Source: Cytidiella melzeri (lineage: Eukaryota > Basidiomycota > Agaricomycetes > Polyporales > Irpicaceae). From it: 58,477 nucleotides of DNA. The notes under the pieces were generated by a model, which had not been told where the DNA came from, did no database searches, and saw only the letters and a list, made by a program, of their open reading frames with translations. The stretch's first letter is position 1. Every line of letters starts with the position of its first letter. This document shows positions 46,621 through 58,200 of this stretch, piece after piece. The stretch spans positions 1 through 58,477 of the forward strand of contig JABYQR010000291.1 in NCBI GenBank assembly GCA_022592445.1. Reading direction: 5' to 3'. Position numbers and translations under genes: made by a program.

Positions 46621-47024
46621 CGGCCGACGCTCATGGCTTGTGCTCGTGTTATATCTTTTTCCTTTTGGGTGAACCTGCGTTGCAGTTTTGAGTCTGTATC
46701 TCTTATTATTTTCTTACCCTTTCCGCATTTGTATTTTTAAACGATCGCGACCAAGTACGCACCCGTGTAGCTTATTCAGTTACTGTGACGACTCTGTGCA
46801 CCACATTCACACCCTCCTGGAAAGATGTGGGACGAGATCAGGCTGTTCGTGGCAACTGAACTTTCAGGTAGAGATACATTGAGATGGGTAGATGAGGTAA
46901 TTAGATGGTGATGTGTAATGTAAGAACACGTATAATGCGGGGGTAGGAGGGGGTGGCTATATGTACTGTCCGTAATCAAGCAGAGTCCATGTGTAGTAAT
47001 GAAGTACGCCAACGACAAAGCTTT
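46621..47024. other. Intergenic 3' flanks of convergent GH17 and secreted-protein genes
   Basis: 404 bases between stop codons on opposite strands. Rich in T on the left side, as expected for a 3' UTR. No gene or repeat seen. Confidence 0.55.
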
Positions 47025-48073
47025 TCAGGCCGCAATCGTGAAGACGGAAGCGACGGTCAGGATAATCGACAGGGCAGCTCCGCCGGGTGTGAAAGCCATG
47101 GCGCCGTTCGTGGTACTGTTATCGGAAGATTGAACGTCGGTGTTCGCAATCGAGTTGATTCCAGATGGGGTTTGGCCATCTACGACAAGCAAAATCAGTA
47201 ACGAGGAACCAATTGACAGATGTGTTGGAGCGAGGGGGGGAGGGGACAGATGGAACAACGGGATCATGATGATGGAACACTCACTGGTAAAGTCAGCACC
47301 ACAAAGCTGCTGGACGTTATCCTGAGCGTCCGAGTTGATGACACCGGGGAAGTTTGTGGTGAGAATGTTGTAGGCTGCCTTGGAGCAGTTTGTGCACTCG
47401 ACAGATTGGGGGACGGAGGGTGGGACAGAGCTGCTTGTGATCTGGCCGAACAACGTCTCGAGCGCGGGCAAGGTGAGAGGGCCGTTGACGGCTTCGTAGC
47501 CCTGAAGGGTTTCCGTGGCGCACAAAGTGTTGTTACTCTGACTAGAAATACACGCATACGCGGGAAATCGAGAGATAACGCTCAGTTCCACATCAGAACA
47601 ACTCGAACAATGAAGAGACGTACTCTTGCAGGCATCCAATTTGCTTCACGAACGGGAAAACGGATTGAAGGAGCGTCGTGAGCTGGGCGGGACTCGCGCC
47701 TGAGATACCCAACGACGACAACTCGGTCTGACAGTCACTGGTGATGGTGTTCACGACCGTGGAAAGCGTGTCATTCGAGCAGGCCGCTTGGCTGCAGAAT
47801 CCACCCAGCCAGCTGTTGATGGGGCTGACCAGCGAGGTGTTGGAGCCTGCGGTCACGACACCGATCAAGCCCTGGATATTGAGACAAGCCGCGCTGGGGT
47901 TGAGCGCGAGACCTGCGACACCAGCTTCACATTGGGTAGAGATGCTACGATGATTTATGAATTCCAGCTTTGAAGACAAAAAAATTGCAACAGACGGACC
48001 TTTGGGCAGCCGTGTAACCAATGGCTCCTGCTAGGCCAACAAAAGCGAGTAAAAACTTTGGAGAAGAGAACAT
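47025..48073 (-). CDS. Secreted cysteine-rich protein, probably GPI-anchored
   Basis: Family not recognised. Exons in minus order: 48000-48073, 47624-47944, 47285-47541, 47025-47179; 268 residues. The N-terminus MFSSPKFLLAFVGLAGAIGYTAAQ is a signal peptide. The mature part carries about a dozen cysteines in two similar blocks (FCSQAACSND with DCQTEL; CTNCSKAAY with QLCGADF), which suggests two disulfide-bonded subdomains. Several N-glycosylation sequons occur (NTS, NDT, NST). The C-terminus is a Ser/Asn-rich stretch, then small residues (NGAMAF) and a hydrophobic tail (ALSIILTVASVFTIAA) with nothing after it, the usual GPI-attachment layout. It sits tail to tail with the GH17 gene; both products belong at the cell surface. 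The internal exons are well bounded by GT/AG. Confidence 0.82.
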
Positions 48074-50411
48074 AGTGAGTTGCGGTGTGTGGATAGGATG
48101 GATGGCTTGGAGGACGTCGGAGAGAGGCTGAAATAGTCGCAGAGGCCGGCTGCGGAAAGGCTGAGAAAGAGAAGGAGGGAGGAACGGCCAACATGTGCCG
48201 CCTCTCACGTACTTATAATAAGCACTCGTTGCTGGGTGCGTGCCAAGCTCATGCAACTGGCGGCGTTCGGCAGAGCAGATTTGCTCACGACGACCGTTGC
48301 CCGTAACAACCGCGCGGCTATTCCAACTCGAAAGAGCGCATCACTAATGATCGCAAAATTGCCTTTCGCGGAATGCCGCCCAAGCAGCCGGACAACATCA
48401 CCGTTTATTGCGTATGTGACAGGATACCGTCATGTATTTTGAACTTGGCACTACTAAGATAGATTCATCTAGGCACTTTTGTAACGGGGACGAAATTATC
48501 TGCGCGTCCGTTTTCCGAGTCTTTTGTGCTTTGCAACGGTGTTACGGCCACTGCTTTGTCTTCGGCGGACTCCGAGTTGGACGGCCACAAGTAGTGACAA
48601 CAAAAAGTTTAATATTACACTACACGACTAATGAGGCAACGCTGTGTTCGCGATCATGACCTGCGCTAAGGCTGGTATGTCCCAGGGGAAGTCCTATATC
48701 CTGATTTATCAAAGTACTCAATCACGTACTGATCTTTGTAACTTGAGTCTAGCGCAGGCACTTACAGCGTGCGCGTACTGTTTTTTTTACCTCCGTGAAT
48801 ATTACTGGATTGGGTTCTGAACGTCAGTCCGGTTACTTGGAGAAAACTTTCCGCGTTACTTTAGCTCACGATTGAAAACGTAGTCGTGAACGGTATAGTA
48901 TAGTCTAAGCTCACCACAATACTCTATGCTACGTTGAACTGATGCCCTCCTGAGTCCTTGTCAGTTAGTAGCCGCACGGATTCCAACGTGCAAGCTCAAT
49001 TGTGTGATAGGTGCAAGGCGGCAGCAATGATGTAAATAATGATGCGCTACAATCCCGGCTTGTTCGATACAAATATCAGACGAAGATTTCTTCAATGGTG
49101 TTGCACAAAGGACCGAAGGACTGCTGAGATGCGTTGTGCGGGACCTCGGACACCTTGATTAGGCGCCACTTTCCACACACCATCCCAAATCGGTCATGAC
49201 GTGTATGACAGCGCCGTTAGTAGATGAACATGTACGTTCATCCAGAGTATCGACAATCCGAGTAAGCTTTACTACAGTAATGCAACCTTATCCTTGCATT
49301 CTCCTGACACCAAAACCTTGTAGCCGGAGATGTTCATATCCGCCAAGTCTTGACTGGATGCCAGTGCTCGAACTAGACTCGAGTTGCCCACACGGACCAA
49401 GTCAAGTAGGCCAATGTATGAATACTGAATCAAACTACCGAGCGGTATCTATTGGCAGAGAACCTGGGCATCTTCCAAGACGGACAGCGCGCATGACTTG
49501 GAAGCCCACCGCTCATTCTTTACACAGAGCCTTGTCGAGTTCACCGATTGCTTCCGGACGTAGCAAGCTACCTATACAGCAGGCTACGACCTCCACTTTC
49601 GCACACGGCCCATTGTTTGTTCGCCTTGCTATCAACCAGTGACCAATCCAACCGCTCTCCTTTAGATATCTACGCTCTGACAGAACTCTTCTTGCGGGCG
49701 GGGCTTGTGATCAGCTGAACGAAGAAGCCTCTCTCGGACAGCGTATACGCGCGCGACATCGTACAGCCTACTCAACAAACCCGAGCCTATGAACTAACTG
49801 TCAGTCACCTTGCTTCCACTATTATCGCGCTTCTCACCATCTGCTCAATTGACCACCAAGGTTCTTCTCTATGGAACAACTTGCGCTATGCCTTAGCGCA
49901 GCGCAAGTGACTGTGCCCCTCTTTTCTTCCACCTGCTATCGGTAGCTCGTTTGCTTTAGACGCGGCTATCGGTGAGTATTCTGGTATTTCGGTTTCCCTT
50001 GCTGACTCAGCTTCCGTCATGTCTATGCAAAATCAGTAATCGGGACCGCGGAGCGACATCCCAGGAATGCCTCGGTGTTCATTCAGAGAACCGGAGCTGT
50101 ACAACGACAGCGTGACGACTGTCTGCCCACACTTCCGTTCTGTGGCCTGCGGCAACCGAGCACAATCAGCTTCATCTTAAAACAAGCAGCCGACAATCGC
50201 GCCCACAATCTGTACGTACTTGCCGCATGCATATCCTTGCAAAGGTAGGATGTTGATGACTCTGTGCGAACGGGTCTAAGGGTGACTACCTAGATTGTCT
50301 ATAGCGCAGATGTTCTATAAGTCACCAACATCCTTAAAGGTATGTATGTAAACTATAAATAAGGTATAACAGATGTTACATGAAGATACAAATGAATAAC
50401 AATACGCAGGA
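48074..50411. other. 2.3 kb gene-free interval
   Basis: The left end must contain the promoter of the secreted-protein gene. Beyond that I see only short frames, the longest at 49196-49642 (+, 148 codons), with no motif, no plausible splice continuation and composition unlike the surrounding genes. No terminal repeats or RNA gene detected. Confidence 0.45.
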
Positions 50412-51138
50412 TCAGAACTTCCCGTAGTCCACGATAGCCAACGCCTGCTCAAACGGAAACTCGCCTCCCCACACCTCACAGTCACTCAAACTCTGGTTCA
50501 CAGCCGCCGCCAGCCCTTGCACTGTCATACGGGTCACGTTATGGTCAGACACGCGTCCAGACGCGATCTCCTCCTTGGAGCTCTGATACGCCTGTGATAT
50601 GTCTGCGTCCACCGCAGCGAGGATGTCTGCCGTCTCCCCGTCCAAGTCCCACCTGATCCCCACTGTCGCCTGCACGACTTCTGTCAATATGCTCAGACTC
50701 GTGAGCCCCATCCCTGCGCCGTACAAGGAGCGTGATCGGCGGAGACACGCGTGCAAGTTCGGTGTGGGAACTGCCAAGCCGTCTTCCATGACGTCGAAGA
50801 GTGATGTTGCGCAGGGTCGCGACCGAGAGCTCAAGTGCACGAGACGCTTCCTCGCAGCCGCAGTAAACGCGGTAGCCGTACTCGGGGGACAGCTCGTCAG
50901 GGTGGCGCGAAGGATGGCACGCAGGCTGGTGGGAACATGGTCAGATCTGATGTCGAAGGAGAGAGGGTTGAGACAGACTTACTCGTCGTGCTCTGCGTTG
51001 GCGAGCAGCGTATCGACCATCAAGTTTCTGTGTGTGTGAGGACGGCCGTTAGCTCATTACAGTGTGGAGAGCTATTGCGACGTACACATGGGTGACGCCT
51101 GCGCGGGATTCAGGAATGATGGTTTGCAACGCGGGCAT
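50412..51138 (-). CDS. Uncharacterised 203-residue protein
   Basis: Not recognised. Three exons in minus order, 51086-51138, 50983-51027 and 50412-50925, with phase-consistent GT/AG introns of 55 and 57 bases, which is the main evidence that it is real. The product starts MPALQTIIPESRAGVTHV and continues NLMVDTLLANAEHDDLRAIL. It has no signal peptide or clear membrane helix and looks mostly alpha-helical (ILTEVVQATVGIRWDLDGETADILAAV), ending FEQALAIVDYGKF. Codon use is GC-rich at third positions, like the conserved genes here. It could be lineage-specific. Moderate confidence in the model, none in a function. Confidence 0.7.
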
Positions 51139-52194
51139 AATGGGCGAAGCGAGTGTGGCGGCGGTCAGGGAGTGGAGAGAGGGGCGGTTTCGTTGAAAGG
51201 GTATGTGTAGCAGTAGCCCGCCTCATTATATTACGAAACCTCAGTGCCATCAGACGCCGGGAAACCAAGGCTGCCAGTCGGACATGCTGAGGGGGAGCGA
51301 TCAAAGGACTTGTGACGAATTTGCGCAGATTCAGGTCTAACCCGCCGCGGGGTGCTACGTTTTTGCCGGACACAGCGTGCGTTCAACTTGACTCTCCGCC
51401 GGTACGACGCAGTGCATGTGTTCCTCGCCGCAAACATGTGGATGGTGCTGAAGCAGTGAGACCTGGTGGGTTTGACATCGCTTTGCTGATTGGCCTATCC
51501 CTTAGAAAGACAACATCGTAACAAGGAATACTTGCAGTAGTAGCGTCGCTTCCAGCCTACAGTCAGGCACCTCGACGGACTACCGTAGTCTCGTATGCAC
51601 CCGGTAAAATCGAGATACCCCCCCCACCGTCGCGGCAGGGGCTGACAGGTGTTGCTTCAAGTCGCCTCAGGGTTCTCCGATGTTCATTTCGGACTACGGC
51701 TATTAAACTGGGAATTCCGAGGTCTGAGACATGATCTGTGAATCGCGGTTTTCCACTGGACAGTATCAGGGAACACAACGGGTGTGCGCGGAAAGCAGTG
51801 AAGCCAGCATAAATCCGGAGAGTCCGATACTTGCTGCAGCCTCCAGCGCATTGTGCCAATTCCAGTGTAATATTGTGAACAGAGTTTGGTATCCGAATTA
51901 TTTTTTCTCAAACGGCGAACGGTTTGAACACCGGGAGTTGTCGATCCTGGGTAAAGCGTCTGCTCCCGGACCCCGAACAGCCACTTCGGTGTGGCAGCGC
52001 GCTTAACCGGTACCGAGTCCCTTTGCTTTCTCAAACAGTTGGCATCGCCATTCGTCTGATCCGGACTACGGTGGGTTTGGGTTGGTGTGGTATATAACAC
52101 TCACTCGTCTCAAGCGAGAAGCTGCTCTTGAGCTTGTGAACACTGGTCCAGCATTACATTAACTCTCACACAACTGGATCGTTTGTGACAATTC
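51139..52194. other. Divergent intergenic region before the aldo/keto reductase gene
   Basis: About 1.06 kb between divergent start codons (unknown protein on -, aldo/keto reductase on +). Short frames only; nothing recognisable. Probably holds both promoters. Confidence 0.45.
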
Positions 52195-53786
52195 ATGGAC
52201 CAGGCACTCGAAACATTCAAGCTGGGACCGTACGTCGTCCCCCGTCTATGGAACGGACTATGGCAACTCTCCAGCAACGCCTGGGGCAGCGCGCCGTCGT
52301 CAAAAATACGCAGACACATGGCGCAGTACGTGAGCCAAGGATACATAGCTTTTGGTAACGCACACCACGTCCTGACCTCGGTCAGTTTATTCTGCTGACT
52401 CTCGTTCGCTCGTAGACATGGTAAGATCCTGCTCCATGAACTTTTCGATCCGTGCCTCATTACAAGTTCGATGGGTTGATGCGATTTTTGTCGGAAGGGT
52501 AAGCACCCGCGCGCGGTAGTTTATTTATTTCCGACACTGATTCCACCACACCCCCGCAGCCGACCACTACGGCAGCGCCGAGCTGCTCTTTGTACGTCTC
52601 GGTATCACACGACGTACTCTTCTCTCACTCATGCAGTGCTCAGGGGCAGCTAAGGCAAAGTTTGGCCAGCCCAAATCAGGTCGTCTGTGGTACAAAGTGG
52701 TGCGTCTTCCGGCGTACCCTTCCAACCCGAGAAGTCGTCGAGGCAGCGATTCAGGAGCGCCTCGAGAGGACTCAAAGCCATGCCGTTGACCTCCTACAGG
52801 TACCTCAATCCCGTACGATCAATCTCACCGGGAAATTCTGACCGAACTCCCCCCCTCCGATGCAGTTTCACTGGCAGGATTACAGCGACAAAGGGTACAT
52901 CGAGGCCCTGAGACATATGCAAGACCTCCAGACCGAAGGCAAAATCATCACCATCGGCCTCTGCAATTTTGATACCATCCGCACAGATGAGATCTGTACC
53001 TCACTCGGCACAGGCTCCATTGTGTCCAATCAGGTCCAGGTGCGTAACTATTACAGGATACATCATCACAATCACTCGCGAGCTTACTTCCACACGCGCT
53101 GTCGGTAGTTCTCGTTGATTGATACGAGACCGTTACATGGTATGGCGGACGTGTGCGAAAAGCACGGTGTGAAACTTCTCACCTATGGGACGCTGGTGAG
53201 CACCACCCGTCCGCTTGCGGGTTGTTCAGACGGTTCACGGTTGTCTTATCATTTTCCGTAGTGCGGTGGGTTTTTAGCGGATCAATGGCTTGACAAGCCC
53301 GAGCCAGAACTGTACTCGGACAATCTGACACCCTCGCAGCGCAAGGTCAGTTGGAAACACATTTCCATCGCAGATTCATTGAGCCCGGTTTTGCTGATGT
53401 GTTACAACCCTGGATCAGTATCTTGATATGATTGTCAAGGCGTGGGGAAGCTGGTCACTTTTTCAGTCCCTGCTGGCTGTGCTGCGGAATATTGGTGACC
53501 GCCATGGCGGTGTCAGCATCGCCAACGTCGCCACCCGATGGGTACTAGATCAACCGGCGGTTGGCGCAGTGATCATTGGTCTGTTGAACTCTCCTGCTGT
53601 ACCACTACTGCTCATGCATTTTTAGGGACACGAATGGGAATCACGGACCACACAGAAGACAACCACAAGGTCATGCGTCTCAAATTGGACGACGACGACA
53701 GGGCTGACATTGAAGCCGTACTGGACCGTTCCAACGGCCGAAGGTTGATCACGACCATAGGCGACTGTGGGGCTGAATACCGCTGA
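52195..53786 (+). pseudogene. Aldo/keto reductase gene, one base short of an open frame
   Basis: NADP-dependent oxidoreductase of the aldo/keto reductase superfamily; substrate unknown. Conserved exon segments are 52195-52354, 52416-52420, 52561-52592, 52644-52799, 52866-53039, 53109-53195, 53262-53345, 53419-53578 and 53626-53786. They encode family blocks such as GPYVVPRLWNGLWQLSS, DHYGSAELLF (the catalytic tyrosine region), VVCGTKWCVFR, FHWQDYSDKGY, GLCNFD, SNQVQFSLIDTRP, GVKLLTYGTL, RWVLDQP and DCGAEYR. All junctions are in phase except one: after the 5-base segment ACATG, the next exon begins CCGACCAC, where FDMADHY needs one more G. The total is 1019 bases, one less than 340 codons. I therefore mark it as a likely frameshifted copy; a sequencing error or an unusual splice would make it intact. 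Confidence 0.65.
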
Positions 53787-56700
53787 AGAAGCTTCGTGGA
53801 CATTGACCCATTTCTGATTGATTGAAAGGAGATCAGGCAGTGTATAATCATCACGTTCCATTTTCTCTCTCTTGCAACGTTGCCAGCTAGTTGTATTAAT
53901 ACACAAACACAGAAATGGAATACACGGGGGGAAAAGCTGATAGACGGGAGGGGACTTTGCCGGCGGAGCACCCATTAAAAGATACAGAGCCCTATAGCCT
54001 ATAGGATTGCTGCAAAATGCCCACAATAATTGAAGTCCCCCCGCATGGTCGCATCAAGGAGGGCGCCACAAGGCTTCCGATATCATTCTACTAGAATGCA
54101 TACTCAGTATCATGTATTCAATGACCAGCGTTGATGTCTATCCCAAAGTGTATTAAATACGTACCTGCCGCCATAAGAGACTAAACCACATTCGTCGCTG
54201 AGGAAGGCTCGCGAGTAGCATCGGTAATGTGATAAACAGCCAGATCGCTAACGTCATCTCGACTGGCAGTGCACGTTAACCCTCGCTCAACGCAAGTCGA
54301 CATAGGTCGCGCGGTTCTTCTAGCGGTGTCGAACAACATGATGGCCTAGGCTCGTAGGATCATCCAACTGAAGTCGTAGGGAACGCGGGTTCTCGACTCC
54401 GTGCACGAGTCCTCGGGCTACTACATCATTCTTCTCTGCGACTTATCAACAGTCATCGGAGGGGTGGGTCGCAAGTGGCAAGCCAAGCGTACGCGTAAAA
54501 GCCGTACAAGGGAATAGTACGTATAGGACTCACCAACACCCCAATTGCAATTGTCCAGCGCGCCCGTCTTCAGGTTGTCCAAGGATATCTGTAAATCTCA
54601 ACACAAACATGTTCTACAACAAAACAAACAAACAAACAGATAAAAATTTGTACATACTCATGTTTCGGGGTCTCGCCCGAGCGCACGGATACCCAATCTG
54701 ATGAAGCAGATCAGTAAGTTGAACGTCTAATGAAGGGACGACCACGAACGAAGTGGCAACAGGGACGAACTGCTTCCGCGTTCAACAGCTCCTGAATTGG
54801 CTTGGGAACCCGTAGATCACTTAGTACATACTTGGTCGAAATCAACCTTCGAGGGGTAATTGGTTGGCTGCCAGGGTAAGCGGCTCATTTCCAGATGTCA
54901 ACGTCGACTTCGTAGAATATGACCTCACTTCTTGGTCTGATCGAATGCATCAGCGGGTACTTAGCAAGAGATGAGAGCCTACTCACTAGTACTTAGGTAG
55001 CCCGGCATCAGAAAGAACGCAGTCTTACCCCCGTACCGCACAACCAACCAACTCGTGGTCGTGTGCACTCCGTACATATGACTGTCCACAATTAATTGTG
55101 TGACAAATTGGTGTGACCCAACTTCCTGTGCTACTGGACTGGCATCAATACATGTGAATTATGGCATCGCGTCCCCCATAATTTCTGTAGTAGCTTTCGG
55201 CATATGCAAGGATACCGAGCAGCCCTGCTCAGCGGTAAGCGACACGCGTTGCAAACAGTATACAATCAGCTTGACGCAAAACCGAAAGAGCCAACAAGTA
55301 CTAGACTTACTACTACCTGTACTACTAGTACTAGTACCTGAGCATGAGCGCTAAACTTGAGCTGCAATCTTTGCTTTGTCTCTCGTAGCGTGGAATTGCA
55401 TCTGGAGTTGGCCTCATGGCGGCATCGCACTCTGGACAAGACTCTGCACATTGCTTCAGTGGCAAAAGGAGACGGAACGCATACATGTAAGTCACAGTTC
55501 AAGCTGTGTCAGGTAAGCGCCAAAGTGATCCGTCCAAAACAGGAAGGTGAGGTCGTTGACGCCCGATACCAGACAAGCCATATCATGATTGTAAAACAGG
55601 CCCCCAGCTTTACAGATAACAGGGTGCTCTACAGTCAATAGAAGACTAGTTCATATTCAAAAATCAACACCTGCTAGTGCTAGGACTGGAGCAGACTCGG
55701 TCCAGGTACCCTGTGTGAGACAACACTGTGCTTACGGTCCTTTCTTGCCTGGAAGACAACCCTGGTGGAGCTAAACCTGTGCTTGGACCAACTGCAGCAA
55801 ACACAAACATCAACTTGGAAGGAGTTGCTTGAAACATATTTCCAACCTTCTCAAACTTGCCCCTTGCAGCATTCATCAGCATTGACCATACCTTTGTGCA
55901 GATATCTCCTGGTTCTATCTTTCTTGTTGTATTCTCTCATTCAGTATTCTTGGCTATCTCACTGTTCTCATGACAAAGTGCATCAGGTTTTTTCTTGTTC
56001 TGGATGGACTCCTTCTCCATGTTTCTGTGCACGGTACGTTCATGGTGGGTAATTTTGTCTTCCAACTGCTGCTGATACATCCGGAAACTGCTGGACATGC
56101 AACAAGCTCAACAAGGACCCCTTCGCGCAAACAAGCAGAGCTGCTTGTCACTCAAAAGCCCTTGCAAGACGTCTCGAGGTTTGCGCGAGAGCTGGTTCTA
56201 CAGCTTGCTTCTCGAGCTTGTCATACAGCTTGCGTCTCGAAGCTGACTTGCTCCCTGTACCTCGCGTCTCGAGCTTGTCTATGGCTCAGCCCTTTGGGAA
56301 CTCAAGCTTGTGCTCCATGGAGTTATGGTTCACATTCTTGCACGAGTTCTTGTCCATGTCTCTTGCAAATTTTGGGCAGCCTCGAGCACATTGGCACTTT
56401 TTCTTGCCACTCTTGGTGTCCTTGCAGCCCCCTTGCTGCAACAAGCTCAAACGAGGCACTCTTCTTCCAAACAAGCAGAGCTCCTTGTCACTCAAGAGCC
56501 CTTGGATCCCGTGACTCTTCTCATGAATAGGGGAACCTTGAGCAGCCTCTCTCTCTCTCTCTTCATCAATCCCCCAAACTTGTCACTACCAGGATTTGTT
56601 TCCATTGCACTGCCTCCTTCTCCTGTGTGGACTCGCCTTTGTTTGAGTGGATGCTTGTAGTTTGGCTGCACAAGAAGCAGTGTACTCCTTGTTCTTGTGA

Positions 56701-56958
56701 CGAGTTTCATCTCACACTGCCCTCTCTCACTGCCTCGCTCTCACACGGACCTTGAATTTGATATGGACTTTTATGCAGTAGTATTCATACACAGTGTGTT
56801 TGTACCTCGAGTAGCTCAGAATACAACACCCCCTGGGTTTCCCCCCACAAGTTTGCCTCTCCAAGCCTTGCATCTCTGTCACGAACATGCACACTTTTTC
56901 CCTTTCTTTTCCTTTTAATTTCTTTATCTTATCTTATCGATGGTACATGGCTACTGCA
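53787..56958. other. Gene-poor, repeat-rich tract left of the LTR-like sequence
   Basis: No gene could be assembled over 3.2 kb. The part after about 55650 is rich in CTTG and CTCGAG motifs and contains an imperfect direct repeat (56100-56164 and 56439-56504). Near 55300-55345 there is a run of near-palindromic ACTAGTACTAGTAC sequence. These suggest mobile-element debris rather than host genes. Confidence 0.4.
56100..56504 (+). repeat. Two imperfect 65-base direct repeats
   Basis: Copies at 56100-56164 and 56439-56504. Each starts CAACAAGCTCAA, has a variable middle, then AAACAAGCAGAGCT, CTTGTCACTCAA and AGCCCTTG. The matching halves differ at only a few positions. The 275 bases between them are rich in CTTG and TCTCGAGC motifs. 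Origin unknown; a piece of a transposon or an internal duplication. Confidence 0.6.
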
Positions 56959-57374
56959 TGTGATCAAGTGCATGTGACAGACTGGTCACATGATCATAGA
57001 AGGTGCTGGAACATTGTGGAACATTGTAGAACATCGCACCATAGCACACCATACGTTCCCACGGCAGTGTTAGGAGTACAGACCCGGTACCAGGGGTCCT
57101 TGTCTGAGATGTATATAAACCCACCCTGTAGCTCCCTAAAGACCTCAGATTCTACCTCCTGGTCTTTAGGTGACGTTCACCTTGTACTAGTCTCACCACT
57201 GTGCTAATATATCCTGGTCTTTAGCTCATTGTCAGCTGATCCCTCGTCGTCGTGTCTCCACTCCTCCTCATCACCTATACTCCTGTCGTCATCGTCCACG
57301 CGAGTTCACTCGTCGTTCCTCCCCCCTCGTCGTCACTCCCTCGCTCTTCATAGAGTTGGGTTGTGTTCCTGACA
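56959..57374 (+). mobile_element. Probable long terminal repeat (left LTR) of a retrotransposon
   Basis: Begins TGTGATCAAG and ends ...CCTGACA, the TG...CA ends expected of an LTR, about 416 bases. It contains a good promoter: TATATAAA at about 57112, upstream of the putative transcript start. Directly after the end comes TTAGGTAGAATCTCCG, which could be a tRNA primer-binding site. A long ORF follows. Only one copy lies in the window, so the boundaries are inferred and no target duplication can be checked. Confidence 0.45.
57112..57118 (+). promoter_or_regulatory. TATA box in the LTR-like sequence
   Basis: TATATAA within GATGTATATAAACCC, about 265 bases before the start of the open frame at 57379. 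Well placed to drive the right-edge ORF. Confidence 0.45.
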
Positions 57375-57378
57375 TTAG

Positions 57379-58200
57379 GTAGAATCTCCGTACGCTCGCC
57401 TGGACGTCGCGCAACCGCATAAATTCCCTTTCCCCAAAGTTTATAAAAGTTTAGTCCCCCCGGTTTACCAGTACGTTGTATTGGCCCGAACCTTTGATCC
57501 TACATCTCATTTCGTGGTTATAGTGCCCAAGGACGTACGCATTCGTCGCCGCATACCCGAGTCCTTCTTTGAGGCTCGTCGAGAACTACGCGAGCAAGGA
57601 CGTCCTCGTCTCTACACAGAAAAGGATCTTGAAGCCATCGTATCCTACGTCTCACGCCGCCCTCACTACCATCCCCTGGGCACCAGGCTTCCTGCTTTCG
57701 ACCACGAAAAGTTTGCTCGTGACAACGAGTCCATCAAGGAACGTGCACGCACAGAACGCGCGCAAACCCTCGCGGAGCGAATTGAGAAACCGTCTCTCAA
57801 GGACCGCGTCTCCCAGGCACCCCCGCCACCTCGCCCAGACGCACAAAAACCTGTGACGCTCGATTTCCACAAGTTTTCCATCAAGGACCAAGTCGGCATC
57901 CTCAAGCCGAAGATCGAGGCCACTACCAGACACCTCAAGATCCTGATCGAACTCACTCGCGACCGCAACGACTCACAGGTTAAATCAGTCCTGTTACTCA
58001 ACGACAAACTTCTGTACCTCACAGAACACACGGAGGAAGTACTCTCCACGCGCACGCCTGCCCAGCTCAAAGCACTGAACTGGGGCTTGCAATCAGTGGG
58101 ACAGATCAACTTCACGCAATTGCGCAAGAGGTTGACGGAGGTTACGAGTCGAGTTGCTTTTGTAGCGGACGGAGGATACTTTGAGAAACTTCCTTTGTAG
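57379..58200 (+). CDS. Methionine-free ORF after the L TR-like sequence, possible gag
   Basis: Open from 57379 (after an in-frame TAG) to a TAG at 58198-58200, about 273 codons, with no in-frame ATG anywhere. Translation must start from a spliced upstream exon, a non-AUG codon (TTG at 57481 is one option) or by fusion. The product is charged: FVVIVPKDVRIRRRIPESF, RPRLYTEKDLEAIVSYVSRR, then a Pro-rich linker (QAPPPPRPD) and a helical C-terminal half (VKSVLLLNDKLLYLTEHTEEV, LNWGLQSVGQINF). No zinc knuckle and no domain I recognise. Position behind an LTR-like sequence suggests gag; an exon of a host gene is the alternative. Confidence 0.45.
   Translation, partial: VESPYARLDVAQPHKFPFPKVYKSLVPPVYQYVVLARTFDPTSHFVVIVPKDVRIRRRIPESFFEARRELREQGRPRLYTEKDLEAIVSYVSRRPHYHPLGTRLPAFDHEKFARDNESIKERARTERAQTLAERIEKPSLKDRVSQAPPPPRPDAQKPVTLDFHKFSIKDQVGILKPKIEATTRHLKILIELTRDRNDSQVKSVLLLNDKLLYLTEHTEEVLSTRTPAQLKALNWGLQSVGQINFTQLRKRLTEVTSRVAFVADGGYFEKLPL

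Noticed and set aside
49196..49642. 148-codon plus-strand frame in the 48-50 kb gap
   Set aside because: No domain, no neighbouring exon in phase and composition unlike local genes.
54590..54660. Short AACA/AAACA run as a microsatellite or transposon end
   Set aside because: Only a few repeats long and without a matching partner sequence.
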